DNA of 64,000 bases, taken from an uncultured Clostridia bacterium (GTDB lineage Bacteria > Bacillota > Clostridia > Lachnospirales > Lachnospiraceae). Positions 50,192 to 59,844 of this stretch are shown here, piece after piece. The notes below the pieces were generated by a model. That model was not told where the DNA came from and ran no database searches. It was given only the letters and a program-made list of their open reading frames with translations. Both the position numbers and the translations under genes were made by a program. Every line of letters begins with the position of its first letter. Positions within the stretch are counted from its first letter, which is position 1. The stretch is taken from positions 186,001 to 250,000 of the forward strand of contig CAMYZE010000003.1 of the NCBI GenBank assembly GCA_947303805.1. Reading direction: 5' to 3'.

Positions 50192-51343
50192 CTACAAAAT
50201 AACACGAGTAGAAATTACGTCGGGAATTTCGAGGATTTTACTTTCTATATTTTCAGGAATCTCCCCCGAAAAATCCAAAATGGTGTAGGCAATGTCATTT
50301 CTACCTTTATTGGCAAGACCTTCGATGTTGAGTTTAAAATCCGCAATCTTATTTGTGATCTCTTCAAGCATACCTACTCTATTCTTATGAAGCACAGTCA
50401 CTCTTGCTCCTGTCGATCTTGCTATAGTGACATTTGGGAAATTTACCGAATTCTCAATATTTCCATTTACTAAGAACTCTTTCATCTCAGAAGCTGCCAT
50501 GGCTGCACAGTTATCTTCTGCTTCTATAGTGCTTGCACCAAGATGTGGTGTAGCTAAGACATTTGGAAGCGACAACTCCTCTTTAGTTGGGAAATCTGTA
50601 GCATATGCTCTGACCTTTCCTGATTTAAGTGCTGCAATTAGATCTTCGTGATTTACAAGTTCGCCTCTTGCATAATTTACAATTGAGACACCATCTTTCA
50701 TTTTTTCTATATTTGCCTTATTTACAAAGCCAGTAGTTTCTTTAGTAGTAGCCATATGAAGGGAAATAAAATCTGACTTTTCAAGTATGGTGTCAACATT
50801 ATCAACTATTTCAACATATTGTTTTAAATCTTGTTTTGCGTGTGGGCTAAGGTAAGCATCATATCCTATCACATTCATACCTAGATTATGAAGAACTTTT
50901 GCAACCTTTCCTCCGACCTGTCCAAGGCCAATTACTCCAAGAGTCTTCCCAAGTATTTCGTTTCCCACATACTTACTCTTCTCTTTCTCTACAGTCTTTG
51001 CTAAATCTATGTCATCATTCTTTACAGAACTAAGCCAGTCTCCAGCTGCCTTTATGTTTCTTGAAATGCCTATGATTCCACATATAGTTAATTCTTTTAC
51101 TGCATTTGCATTTCCACCTGGAGTATTAAACACAGCAATACCAAGTTCTGTACATTTATCAATCGGTATATTATTTACACCTGCACCTACTCTCGCTATG
51201 GCGCGACAATTTTTTGAAAATGTCTCTTCCTTTAGATCTGCAGAGCGGACCATGATTGCATCATAATCTTTTGCATTTTCATCAAGAATAAAATCGCTAC
51301 CCATTAAGTTTTTAATTTTATTAAATGTTTTAATTGTATACAT
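50192..51343 (-). CDS. serA: D-3-phosphoglycerate dehydrogenase
   Basis: First step of serine synthesis, oxidising 3-phosphoglycerate. 383 residues: catalytic halves around a Rossmann core (LGVIGLGQVGGKVAKVL), the ARGELV segment, catalytic His in ATPHLGAST, and a C-terminal ACT domain (RVTVLHKNRVGMLEEI) that may sense serine. I start at ATG 51343, six bases after GGAGG; the longer frame only reads a dispersed repeat. It lies between serC and DUF1015. Confidence 0.96.
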   Translation of the reverse strand: MYTIKTFNKIKNLMGSDFILDENAKDYDAIMVRSADLKEETFSKNCRAIARVGAGVNNIPIDKCTELGIAVFNTPGGNANAVKELTICGIIGISRNIKAAGDWLSSVKNDDIDLAKTVEKEKSKYVGNEILGKTLGVIGLGQVGGKVAKVLHNLGMNVIGYDAYLSPHAKQDLKQYVEIVDNVDTILEKSDFISLHMATTKETTGFVNKANIEKMKDGVSIVNYARGELVNHEDLIAALKSGKVRAYATDFPTKEELSLPNVLATPHLGASTIEAEDNCAAMAASEMKEFLVNGNIENSVNFPNVTIARSTGARVTVLHKNRVGMLEEITNKIADFKLNIEGLANKGRNDIAYTILDFSGEIPENIESKILEIPDVISTRVIL

Positions 51344-51355
51344 ATTTTTCCTCCA

Positions 51356-51378
51356 GGGCTCGCAGTGCTCGCCCATAC
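51356..51378. repeat. Dispersed short repeat between serC and serA
   Basis: GGGCTCGCAGTGCTCGCCCATAC fills most of the 38-base gap and directly abuts the serA ribosome site GGAGG (51350-51354 on the minus strand). Confidence 0.85.
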
Positions 51379-51381
51379 ATT

Positions 51382-52464
51382 CTATTTATTTTTACTTTCG
51401 AAACTCTCCATAAAATTAGCAAGTACCTTTACTCCATCTATTGTCATCGCATTATAAATCGATGCTCTTATGCCGCCAAGAACTCTATGACCTTTCAAGT
51501 TTATCATGTGAGCGGCCTTCGCCTCTTCTACGAACTTTGCCTCAAGTTCTTCACTTGGAAGGTTAAAGGTTACATTCATTATAGATCGGGATTTTTTATC
51601 TGCAAAAGGTTTATAGAAACTTGAATTATCTAAAATATCATAAAGCAGTTTTGACTTTTCAATATTTCTCTTTTCAAGTTCTTTTACTCCGCCTTGATTA
51701 ATAACCCATTTGAACATCTCACCAGCTACATATATTGCAAATGTTGGTGGGGTATTATACATTGAATTATTTTTCGAGTGTATATCATAGCGCATCATAG
51801 TTGGAACTTTTGATCTCACATCTTCACTTATATATTTTTTATTCATAATAACTACGGTGAGACCTGCAGGACCAAGATTCTTTTGCGCTCCTGCATATGC
51901 GAGTGCAAACTTAGTATAGTCATAATTTTTTCCAAGCACATTTGAACTAACATCAGCAACAAGCGGAATATTTATCTTTGGAAGTTCTTCATACATAGTA
52001 CCAAAGATAGTGTTATTTGCAGTTATGTGAAGATATTTTGCTGCTTTATCAATTTTTGAATCATCAATTTCTGGTATGTACTTATATTTATCAGCTTTTG
52101 AATTTGTGATGTCTACTGCATTGGTCCATTTTTTCGCCTCTTCAAAGGCTTTATTAGCAAAATTTCCTGTCACAGCATAATAAGTTAAATCATTTTCATT
52201 TGCTAGATTAAGTGGTACCATTGCAAACTGGGTGCTTGCTCCACCTTGTAAAAACAATATTTCAAAATCGTCATTTAAATTCAAAATCTTTTTAAGATTT
52301 TCTTTTGTCTCATTTATAATCTTATCGTAAGTTTTGGAGCGGTGACTCATCTCCATAACTGAAAGTCCTTCTCCATTATAATTACAAATGTTTTTTTGGA
52401 TACTTTCTAATACCTCTAAAGGCATAGCTGCAGGACCAGCTGCAAAATTTAAAACTCTTTCCAT
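51382..52464 (-). CDS. serC: Phosphoserine aminotransferase
   Basis: Second step of serine synthesis; PLP enzyme. The 360-residue protein opens with RVLNFAAGPAAMPLEVLE, has the EMSHRSKTYD segment, the PLP lysine in AGAQKNLGPAG, and the phosphate-binding HSKNNSMYNTPPTFAIY. It is the first gene of the operon, with a clear promoter ~60 bases upstream. Confidence 0.97.
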   Translation of the reverse strand: MERVLNFAAGPAAMPLEVLESIQKNICNYNGEGLSVMEMSHRSKTYDKIINETKENLKKILNLNDDFEILFLQGGASTQFAMVPLNLANENDLTYYAVTGNFANKAFEEAKKWTNAVDITNSKADKYKYIPEIDDSKIDKAAKYLHITANNTIFGTMYEELPKINIPLVADVSSNVLGKNYDYTKFALAYAGAQKNLGPAGLTVVIMNKKYISEDVRSKVPTMMRYDIHSKNNSMYNTPPTFAIYVAGEMFKWVINQGGVKELEKRNIEKSKLLYDILDNSSFYKPFADKKSRSIMNVTFNLPSEELEAKFVEEAKAAHMINLKGHRVLGGIRASIYNAMTIDGVKVLANFMESFESKNK

Positions 52465-52528
52465 AGTAACTCCTTAAATTACGACAAAATGTTATACACA
52501 AAAACAATACAAATTTCCGTAAAAAATT

Positions 52529-52557
52529 ATTATACTACATTTATATAGGCATTTCAA
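52529..52557 (-). promoter_or_regulatory. serC operon promoter
   Basis: Minus-strand TTGAAA (52552-52557), 17-base spacer, TATAAT (52529-52534). The leader of about 58 bases shows no recognised riboswitch. Confidence 0.82.
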
Positions 52558-52597
52558 ACTTTATAAAAAGCTTAGTTATATATTGAATAATATGCTA

Positions 52598-52626
52598 TTG
52601 ACAAAATATCTCAATTATGATAGTAT
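52598..52626 (+). promoter_or_regulatory. BCCT transporter promoter
   Basis: TTGACA (52598-52603), 17-base spacer, TAGTAT (52621-52626) preceded by TGA. It points away from serC. Confidence 0.75.
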
Positions 52627-52678
52627 GTTCAAAGTTAAATAAATATAATAAATTATGAACAGAGTATTTGGAGGATTT

Positions 52679-54205
52679 ATGAGTAAGTTTAAATCAGAAT
52701 TCAAGAAATTAGACATACCTATAATGGTGGTGCCTTTTACACTTATCTTTTTAATATGTCTATTTCTCTTCTTAAGACCAAATGAGACGAATGCCTTTAT
52801 CTCGGCTATTAAACCATTCTTTGGCGACACAATGTCTCTATTATACCTATTTGTTAGTTTTGCATTATTTCTTATAGCTATGTTTTTATCATTTTCAAAA
52901 TATGGTGACATAGTACTTGGCAAAAAAGGTGAAAAGCCTTTGTTCTCATTTTGGGGTTGGGGCGCAATGATGTTTTGTGCAGGTATGGCTGCAGATGTTC
53001 TCTACTATGGCTTCACTGAATGGCTAAACTATTCTCAAGAGGCATACATCATCTCACTTGGAAATCCATTTGACTTTTCAAATGTTTATTCTTTCTTCTT
53101 TTGGTCAAACTTCTGGGAATATCTAGTGCTTGGCACTTGCTTTGCTTTTATGATACATGTGAGAAATAGAAGTAAGCAAAAATATAGTGAAGCTATAAGA
53201 CCACTCATTGGCAAACATTCAGACGGGGTTATAGGAAAAATTATAGACATCTTTGCAACTATGGCTATAATCGCTGCAGTTGCATGTTCGCTCACTTTTA
53301 CTGTACCTGTAATCACAACCTGCTTAAATAGTTTATTTGGTATACCAAACACACATGTCACTACTATTGTATTGCTTATACTTATATGTGTGATATACAG
53401 CATCTCACTTGCAAATGGACTTAAAGGAATAAAGTTCTTATCAAGTATCTGTGTATATGTATTCTTAGTTTTTATACTTTATGTATTTGTATTAGGTGGT
53501 GAAGCAAGATTTATACTTGAGAGTACATTTAAACAACTTGGTTTATTATTTGATAATCTCTTTATCGTATTTACTGATATAGACCCTACAAGAGAGAGCA
53601 CCTTCGTTCAAGACTACTGTGTATTCTACAATGCTTTCTGGCTCACTTGGGCTATAACTGTTCCATTCTTTATAGGCGTTATAAGTCGCGGAAGGACTAT
53701 TAGACAAACTATCCTTGGTGGTCTTGCTTTTGCAGTTCCTGGCTGTGTGCTCTGTTTCTCTGTACTTGCCAACTATTCTGAAAGCATTCAGATATTCAAC
53801 AAAATAGATTTAATATCAATCTACAACGAAACTGGAAATGCCTACACAGTAATTAGTGAAATTGTGAATACACTTCCATTCCCTAAGATTGCATTATTTA
53901 TACTTATCATTTCTATGATATGTTTCAATGCTACAAGTTTTGACTCAATATCACTCACTTGTTCATACTATTCATATAAAAACCTTACAAATAATGAAAC
54001 ACCAAATAGATTTGTAAAACAGTTTTGGGCAATTCTTTTAATACTCTTCCCTGTAGCTCTCATATTCTCCGAAGGAACTGCAGCCAATCTTCAAAATATA
54101 GCAGTAATATTTGGATTTCCTGGAGCTATACTAGTTATACTCGTAGTTGCATCATTCTTCAAAGATGTAAATAAATATCTTGAAGAAGAAAAACAGTCTA
54201 GATAA
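52679..54205 (+). CDS. BCCT-family transporter
   Basis: 508-residue membrane protein with about 12 transmembrane helices; the family imports betaine, carnitine or choline using sodium or proton gradients. The signature region reads FWGWGAMMFCAGMAADVLYY, with GMAAD where sodium-coupled members have GMGIG, as in other clostridial relatives. The TM8 region WAITVPFFIGVISRGRTIRQ is also typical. I start at ATG 52679 after GGAGG; the earlier ATG (52655) has no site. Substrate uncertain. A terminator follows. Confidence 0.92.
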   Translation: MSKFKSEFKKLDIPIMVVPFTLIFLICLFLFLRPNETNAFISAIKPFFGDTMSLLYLFVSFALFLIAMFLSFSKYGDIVLGKKGEKPLFSFWGWGAMMFCAGMAADVLYYGFTEWLNYSQEAYIISLGNPFDFSNVYSFFFWSNFWEYLVLGTCFAFMIHVRNRSKQKYSEAIRPLIGKHSDGVIGKIIDIFATMAIIAAVACSLTFTVPVITTCLNSLFGIPNTHVTTIVLLILICVIYSISLANGLKGIKFLSSICVYVFLVFILYVFVLGGEARFILESTFKQLGLLFDNLFIVFTDIDPTRESTFVQDYCVFYNAFWLTWAITVPFFIGVISRGRTIRQTILGGLAFAVPGCVLCFSVLANYSESIQIFNKIDLISIYNETGNAYTVISEIVNTLPFPKIALFILIISMICFNATSFDSISLTCSYYSYKNLTNNETPNRFVKQFWAILLILFPVALIFSEGTAANLQNIAVIFGFPGAILVILVVASFFKDVNKYLEEEKQSR

Positions 54206-54240
54206 AAATTAATAGAACTAATATAATCTTATTGTCAATA

Positions 54241-54266
54241 AAAAAACCCCATTCTTGGGGTTTTTT
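54241..54266. terminator. Bidirectional intrinsic terminator
   Basis: AAAAAACCCCA-TTCT-TGGGGTTTTTT, symmetric with A and T runs. It separates the convergent BCCT gene and the redox lipoprotein operon. Confidence 0.9.
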
Positions 54267-54312
54267 ATTGTTTAGGTTTCTTGGATGCGGCTTAATGGAA
54301 GTCAACATAAAT

Positions 54313-54810
54313 TTAGAATTTTATTTCTTTATTTAAATCAATTTCATTTCTATTATTTCTTGTAATTTCTAAAACTTTTACATCATCTCTTTTCAATATA
54401 GTTTCTAAAAACTCTGACTTTGCTTTTTGTATAACACCTATAACAATTTTTTTAGAGTCTAGAATTTTAAATACTTTTTCTTTAAAAACTTTGGCGTCTT
54501 CCTCGGTGGGACCTAACTCATCCATTACCACTATATCATAATTATTGTAATCATCAAGTACAACAGATAACTTATCAAAACTTTTATTCACATCCTTAGA
54601 TCTTTCGCCACGATTAAATAAAAAATTATCTTTGTTCGGTTTTTCAGATGTAAAGATATTGACTATATGAAATGAAATTATACCATTTTCACTAATATTC
54701 TTTATGGTTCTAAATCCACCAACAATTCCTTTATACTCTTCCAAAAAACTATTTATAATTGTTGATTTCCCTATTCCTTTTTCACCTGTCAAAAAATAAT
54801 TATTTGCCAT
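54313..54810 (-). CDS. THEP1-like nucleoside triphosphatase
   Basis: 165 residues. P-loop FLTGEKGIGKST and Walker B VVMDELGPTEEDAKVF match the NTPase_1/THEP1 group. It overlaps the FMN-binding lipoprotein gene by 11 bases and so belongs to that operon. THEP1-like NTPases recur beside metal or cofactor importers and energy-conserving enzymes; the role here is unknown. Confidence 0.82.
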   Translation of the reverse strand: MANNYFLTGEKGIGKSTIINSFLEEYKGIVGGFRTIKNISENGIISFHIVNIFTSEKPNKDNFLFNRGERSKDVNKSFDKLSVVLDDYNNYDIVVMDELGPTEEDAKVFKEKVFKILDSKKIVIGVIQKAKSEFLETILKRDDVKVLEITRNNRNEIDLNKEIKF

Positions 54811-55963
54811 GGTAATATTTATTTTTATGATAATTAAATAATGATTTTAACATTGATTGTAAATTACTTCTTGTCACAGTCGCACCTGTCATTGCATCCA
54901 CATCAATTGCATCTATACAGTAGCCATATCCTGCGAATTTATCCATCTCTCTCTTTGTCACACCAATCAATGGTTTTATTAAATGTATATCATAATACTT
55001 TTCATCAATTTTTGAATCATTATAATTTGGATTACTATCTCCAAATAATCCTTTGTTTTCTGAGAATGTAATATATCTTATAGCTGCATCATCACCACTA
55101 TCTCTCGTATTTAATATTTCTACATAACATATTGATTTAAAATTCACTATTTCATCTCTGCAAGTGCAAGATGAATATGCTACTTGATATGCTGTAAAAG
55201 TTGAATTAGATTCTTCAAATATTATTTCAAAATCATAATCTTCAGCAAGTCCACCTGATGCAAAATGTGTGTATTTTACTTTTGAATTTGATTTATTATT
55301 TGTTTTATTTAATTTTTCAAATGGAATATATGCATAATCTGCTCTCCACGAAGCATATATTTTATCACCATTTACATCTTCTGGATATATGACTAATTCT
55401 TTTTTATATTTCCCTTTATAATTCCAATTAGCTCCTATGTTATAAAGTTTATTCTCATCCCATCCAAGATGTATGAGTAATAATTTCATCATATTTGCAT
55501 AGCCACCTCCACCACACATAATAAATATATTCTTATCCATAGGAAATAATTCTTTTAGGATTAGCATAGATTCATTGTAGAGTGGTGTAGCGCTGATTAT
55601 ATTTCCACTCTCATCCCACTTTACATCAAATAGAGTATCCCCACTATAGGCATTCCCAACCGGTAATGCTTGAAGGCTTGCTATATATGGATATGGCACA
55701 ATTTTAAATCCTTCAATAGTTGCAGATAAATCGGCATCTCCTCCAATATCTGAAAAATTTGCTGTATCAAAAAGCATTCTAACATCTCTATATGCCACAT
55801 CTTTTAAAAATAAATATTTATCTATTGTTGACATATTTATATTTTTGTCAACACTAAACATATCAGATTTTTCTGCTTCAGGTGCAGGTAATTTGATTTC
55901 AGTTTCTTTTCTACTACAAGAACAAAGTAATATAACTATTATAATTAATAATATTTTTTTCAT
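54800..55963 (-). CDS. Lipoprotein with rhodanese-like segment and C-terminal FMN-attachment motif
   Basis: About 387 residues. Lipoprotein signal ending LLCSC, so membrane-anchored outside the cell. Mid-region: NIFIMCGGGGYANMMKLLLI resembles a rhodanese active-site loop with its Cys. Near the end, DVDAMTGATVTRS fits the motif for covalent FMN attachment to Thr (Thr362, as in NqrC/RnfG-type FMN_bind domains). I start at ATG 55963, right after the upstream stop, with no ribosome site, so it is probably coupled. The ApbE flavin transferase is not in the window. Confidence 0.75.
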   Translation of the reverse strand: MKKILLIIIVILLCSCSRKETEIKLPAPEAEKSDMFSVDKNINMSTIDKYLFLKDVAYRDVRMLFDTANFSDIGGDADLSATIEGFKIVPYPYIASLQALPVGNAYSGDTLFDVKWDESGNIISATPLYNESMLILKELFPMDKNIFIMCGGGGYANMMKLLLIHLGWDENKLYNIGANWNYKGKYKKELVIYPEDVNGDKIYASWRADYAYIPFEKLNKTNNKSNSKVKYTHFASGGLAEDYDFEIIFEESNSTFTAYQVAYSSCTCRDEIVNFKSICYVEILNTRDSGDDAAIRYITFSENKGLFGDSNPNYNDSKIDEKYYDIHLIKPLIGVTKREMDKFAGYGYCIDAIDVDAMTGATVTRSNLQSMLKSLFNYHKNKYYHGK

Positions 55964-55964
55964 A

Positions 55965-56930
55965 TTATTCAACAATTATTTCTATTACATTACTTATATA
56001 TTTTTTTGTTTTATCTTCTTCACAAGGAGCAAGCCAAACTGTTCCATTTTTACCTACTTCTTTATCTTTCTCAATAGCAATTAGTGTATATTCACTATTT
56101 ATTTGTTCACTTGTCATATCAACACTATAACCATCATCTGCTACAGCTTTAACTTTTGAAATATTTGAAAAGCCAAGTTTATTTAAAACATCTTTTAAAA
56201 CATATCCTGTATAAGTTGAATTTATAACTGCATCTTTACTATTTAAAGCATCACAAGAAATCTTATATATATTTAATCCATCCAAATCACTATTTGTAAC
56301 ATCTACCCCTGATACTTTAAATTTATATTCTCCAAATGTAACTTTGTCAGTTTTATCTGATTTATCAGGCTTACTCAAAGTTTTACTATCTTGTTCATCT
56401 ACTTTTTCAGTAACATTTAAATTTGGCTTTTCATTTTTATTATTTACGAGTATAGTTGTGAGCCCTTGTAAAAATTCACCTGTCACATCTGAATCGCAAG
56501 GACAGAACCAAGGATTTTTTTTGAACTGAGAGCCATCCTTTGATATAGCAATTAACATATAATTCACATCTCTATTTTCATATTTAACTGAATAACCATC
56601 ATCTGCAACTGCTTCAACATATTTTACATCTAATGGAAAACCAATGAATTCCAATGCATCAACAAATTTAAAACCAATAAAATTTACTGTTGATTCAGTG
56701 CCTGAACTATTAACTGATGTAACTTGTGATTTGTATATAGGATATTCTGCTAAATCTTGATTGGTAACAGTTTTATCATTAATTGTTATAGAAAATTCTG
56801 GTATAGTTACACCTCTTACTTCCTCAAGTTGAGTAGAATTTGTTGAAAGTTTAGTTTCTGCTCCATTTCCACAAGCAAATAAAGAAATTGCTACTAAAAT
56901 TGTTAGTAAAGTTTTAAATAATTTTTTCAT
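55965..56930 (-). CDS. Lipoprotein with two sulfite-oxidase-like (molybdopterin-fold) units
   Basis: 321 residues; lipoprotein signal ending LFACG. Two repeats (~38-165 and ~205-321) share FSITINDKTVTNQDLAEYPI or FKVSGVDVTNSDLDGLNI, a hydrophobic GFKFVDALEFIGF-type strand and EAVADDGYSV or KAVADDGYSV with the following LIAI. This pattern resembles the SUOX/oxidoreductase molybdopterin-binding fold; the usual molybdenum-binding Cys is not evident. Spacer rich in Lys/Asp/Ser. AAGGAG ribosome site. Role unknown; probably an extracytoplasmic cofactor- or ligand-binding lipoprotein. Confidence 0.75.
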   Translation of the reverse strand: MKKLFKTLLTILVAISLFACGNGAETKLSTNSTQLEEVRGVTIPEFSITINDKTVTNQDLAEYPIYKSQVTSVNSSGTESTVNFIGFKFVDALEFIGFPLDVKYVEAVADDGYSVKYENRDVNYMLIAISKDGSQFKKNPWFCPCDSDVTGEFLQGLTTILVNNKNEKPNLNVTEKVDEQDSKTLSKPDKSDKTDKVTFGEYKFKVSGVDVTNSDLDGLNIYKISCDALNSKDAVINSTYTGYVLKDVLNKLGFSNISKVKAVADDGYSVDMTSEQINSEYTLIAIEKDKEVGKNGTVWLAPCEEDKTKKYISNVIEIIVE

Positions 56931-56978
56931 TTTAAATCTCCTTAATATATTTATTTTTAACTCATAGAGTCAATATAT

Positions 56979-57761
56979 TTATGATATATTTTTAAAAAAA
57001 CAAATTTTTCTATCAAATTTTTTAACATTTTCCACTATCATGTCACTAGAATAAATTTTTTTCAAATTTTCTTCGTTAATAATGTCTTCAGTTTTACCTG
57101 ATTCTATCTTCCCATTTCCATTTAGAATTATAACATTTTTATTTAGAAGTGTCACCTGATTTGGGTCATGAGTTGACACTATAATAGTATAACCCAATGA
57201 ATTTAAATTCTTTATAATTTTCAAAACCTTATATTGATTTGCTATATCAAGATGTGCAGTTGGCTCATCAAATAAAATCACCCTTGGATTTGATACTATA
57301 CTTCTCGCTATTACTACGAGTTGCTTTTCACCACCTGACAAATCAAAAAAACTTTTCTCCATTAAATCTTCTATTTCAAGTTTTAAAAATGCCTCTTCTA
57401 CCAATTCATAATGTCTCTTATTTAACTCAGTGAAAAGACTTGTCTCTGCTAAAAGTCCCATCGCTACATATTCTTTTGCTGTATAATCAAATGATAATTT
57501 AGGAATTTGTGGAACAAAGCCTATATTTTTTGCAAGCCTCTTTCTTGAAATATTTTTTATTTCTTCATCCATAAATAAAATTTGTCCACTATAATCATTT
57601 CTAATGTTTAGTAACAATGAAAAAAGTGTTGACTTCCCAGCACCATTTTTACCAAGTAGAGAATATAATTTCCCCTCTTCTATCAATAGATTTGCATTTT
57701 TAAATATTTGTCTCTCACTATTATATGAAAATGAAAGATTTTTTATACTATAAATATTCAT
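56979..57761 (-). CDS. ABC transporter ATPase, FecE-type
   Basis: 260 residues. Walker A GKNGAGKST, Q-loop region VPQIPKLSF, signature LSGGEKQLV, Walker B VILFDEPTAHLD and the switch His in VSTHDPNQV. It abuts the permease (start at 57761, permease stop at 57762). It powers the FecBCD-type importer of this cluster; the substrate (siderophore, cobalamin, heme or oxyanion) is not determined. Confidence 0.93.
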   Translation of the reverse strand: MNIYSIKNLSFSYNSERQIFKNANLLIEEGKLYSLLGKNGAGKSTLFSLLLNIRNDYSGQILFMDEEIKNISRKRLAKNIGFVPQIPKLSFDYTAKEYVAMGLLAETSLFTELNKRHYELVEEAFLKLEIEDLMEKSFFDLSGGEKQLVVIARSIVSNPRVILFDEPTAHLDIANQYKVLKIIKNLNSLGYTIIVSTHDPNQVTLLNKNVIILNGNGKIESGKTEDIINEENLKKIYSSDMIVENVKKFDRKICFFKNIS

Positions 57762-58784
57762 TTATTTTTTTCTCTTCACACATATCAATAATAAAAAAAC
57801 AGGTGCGCCAATAAATCCAGTGAGTATGCTTACGGGCATTTCTACTTTTCCAATTATCCTTGTCAGTGTATCAACTATTATCATAAATATACCTCCAGAA
57901 AGTGCAGATATCGGTAATAGTTTTTTGTTACTTGAACCAACTAAAATTCTTGAAAAATGAGGAATTATTAGCCCTACCCATCCTATAGTTCCAGCTATAC
58001 ATATTGATGTGGCAGTAATTAAAGTAGAGCATATTATTACTATATTCCTAATTAGCATAGTATTGAGTCCTAAAACTTTTGCTTCTTCATCTCCAGTTGC
58101 TAATATATCGATCTTCCACGAGATTTTATATAGTACTATAAAGCAAATTAATAAAACTACGACTGCCACTTTGATAAGTTTTGTATCAACATAAGCAAAA
58201 CTTCCCATAGTCCAATATGTGATAGATGCAAGTTCTGTAGATGGATCAGCAATGAATTTTATAAATCCGAGTACACTTGACATTAATGTTCCAACAATAA
58301 TTCCAGCAAGTACCATGGTAATATTTGACTTAAAATTAATGAATTTTGAAATGAAAACTGTGATTAGTACAGACAAAATTCCAAAAAGAAACGCAAAAAC
58401 ATTTATAAAAAATGCATCAAATGAAAATATTATCCCTATGGCTGCACCTATGCAAGCACCTTGCGACACTCCCAAAAAATCAGGTGACACAAGTGGATTA
58501 TTGAAAATTCCTTGAAATGCGGCACCAGATATTGAAAGAGAAACCCCAACGACTAATGCTGCAACAACTCTTGGGAGTCTAAGTCCTAACAAAACATTTT
58601 TGGACATTTCATCTATTCCAGAATTTGCTTTAAAAATAAAATCTCTAATGATTAAAAAAATATCTATAACTGATATATCATATTTTCCTAATAAGACAGA
58701 AAAAATAACAGTAAAAAATAATATTATAATTAATAATATAATTAGTAAGTTGTTATTTAATTTTATATTAATTTTCTTTAACAT
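57762..58784 (-). CDS. FecCD-family ABC transporter permease
   Basis: 340 residues with nine or ten predicted transmembrane helices. Family signatures: LRLPRVVAALVVGVSLSISGAAFQ near residue 70 and the coupling region GTIGWVGLIIPHFSRILVGS. It abuts the binding-protein stop. It forms the channel for an iron-chelate, cobalamin or related substrate. Confidence 0.93.
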   Translation of the reverse strand: MLKKINIKLNNNLLIILLIIILFFTVIFSVLLGKYDISVIDIFLIIRDFIFKANSGIDEMSKNVLLGLRLPRVVAALVVGVSLSISGAAFQGIFNNPLVSPDFLGVSQGACIGAAIGIIFSFDAFFINVFAFLFGILSVLITVFISKFINFKSNITMVLAGIIVGTLMSSVLGFIKFIADPSTELASITYWTMGSFAYVDTKLIKVAVVVLLICFIVLYKISWKIDILATGDEEAKVLGLNTMLIRNIVIICSTLITATSICIAGTIGWVGLIIPHFSRILVGSSNKKLLPISALSGGIFMIIVDTLTRIIGKVEMPVSILTGFIGAPVFLLLICVKRKK

Positions 58785-59822
58785 TTAATCTAATGTATAC
58801 CCAAGATAGTTTTTATCAAAAGTCCTATTAAACATCATCATATAATATTCATCAATTTCTTTTTCCAATTCATCTCTGCTAAAATATGTTGGATACATTT
58901 TATACAAAATGTACATTGTGCCTATCACACAAGATATTCCAGGCATATCCCAAGAATCAATTTTTGCAGGCATATTAAACACATTTTTGTTCTTAATTGC
59001 GGACATTCCAGACCAAGTAGGACTTTCAAATAATTCTTCTCTATCATAATCAAGCACTGCAGAACTAGTTATAAATAAATAGTCAGGATTATATTCAAAA
59101 ATCCTCTCAACTCCTATATCTACCCAGTTGCTATTTTTACTCTCATCAATTTTACATATGCCGCCTGCTCTCTCAATCATAAAGCTTTGAAGGGCATTTG
59201 CCCCTGCAATTCTCCCAAGTGTTCCTCCCATTAAAATAGCTGTTTTTTTGTCTTCTTCTTTTATACTCTTAACTATATTATCAATTTTATCAAATTTATT
59301 TTTAATATATGTAATAACATAATCTGCTTCTTTAGATTTCCCAAAATATTTGCCCATTAAACCAAGAGTATTAATAATATCATCTAAATTTTCCGCTTTA
59401 ATGCAAAAAACATCTATTCCAAGTTTTCTAACCGCTTCAACAGTGGTTTTATCATATGCATTATGTACTAAGCAGTCTGGTCTAATTTTTGCCAGTTTCT
59501 CAAGATCAACTGTTCCTCTTCCAACTGTGTCAGCATTTTCTATGTTTTTATCTATATCTTTCCAAAATTTTGATTTTGTATTTATTGCCTTAATTCTGTC
59601 TGTCATTTTTAACGCATAAAAAAATGGAACAGAAACAGCATAAACTGAAGCTACAGTTAATTCATCTGCATTTTCTTTAATCTTTAATATATTATTTGAA
59701 GCATCATAAAACTCATTTTCTGATAAATTTTTTCTTATGTTGTTAGTGTTACAAGATACCAAAAATAAATTAAAAACTATAAAAACACTAAATACTTTTT
59801 TTAAGATTTGCTTTATTTGCAT
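58785..59822 (-). CDS. Lipoprotein substrate-binding protein of a FecB/BtuF-type importer
   Basis: 345 residues, lipoprotein signal ending FLVSC. Two-lobe binding fold with VGRGTVDLEKLAKIRPDCL and NPDYLFITSS. The end reads SWDMPGISCVIGTMYILYKMYPTYF, close to the W-D-x-P plus L-Y-P-x-F pattern of FecB-like proteins often found with iron, cobalamin or tungstate/molybdate import in anaerobes. The substrate cannot be fixed. It precedes the permease in the operon. Confidence 0.88.
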   Translation of the reverse strand: MQIKQILKKVFSVFIVFNLFLVSCNTNNIRKNLSENEFYDASNNILKIKENADELTVASVYAVSVPFFYALKMTDRIKAINTKSKFWKDIDKNIENADTVGRGTVDLEKLAKIRPDCLVHNAYDKTTVEAVRKLGIDVFCIKAENLDDIINTLGLMGKYFGKSKEADYVITYIKNKFDKIDNIVKSIKEEDKKTAILMGGTLGRIAGANALQSFMIERAGGICKIDESKNSNWVDIGVERIFEYNPDYLFITSSAVLDYDREELFESPTWSGMSAIKNKNVFNMPAKIDSWDMPGISCVIGTMYILYKMYPTYFSRDELEKEIDEYYMMMFNRTFDKNYLGYTLD

Positions 59823-59844
59823 ATTTTTCCTTTTAATTTTAGTA

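Noticed and set aside
52465..52678. Riboswitch or T-box in the serC/BCCT intergenic region
   Set aside because: Only two divergent promoters and short AT-rich leaders are visible; no T-box, glycine or SAM riboswitch core was recognised.
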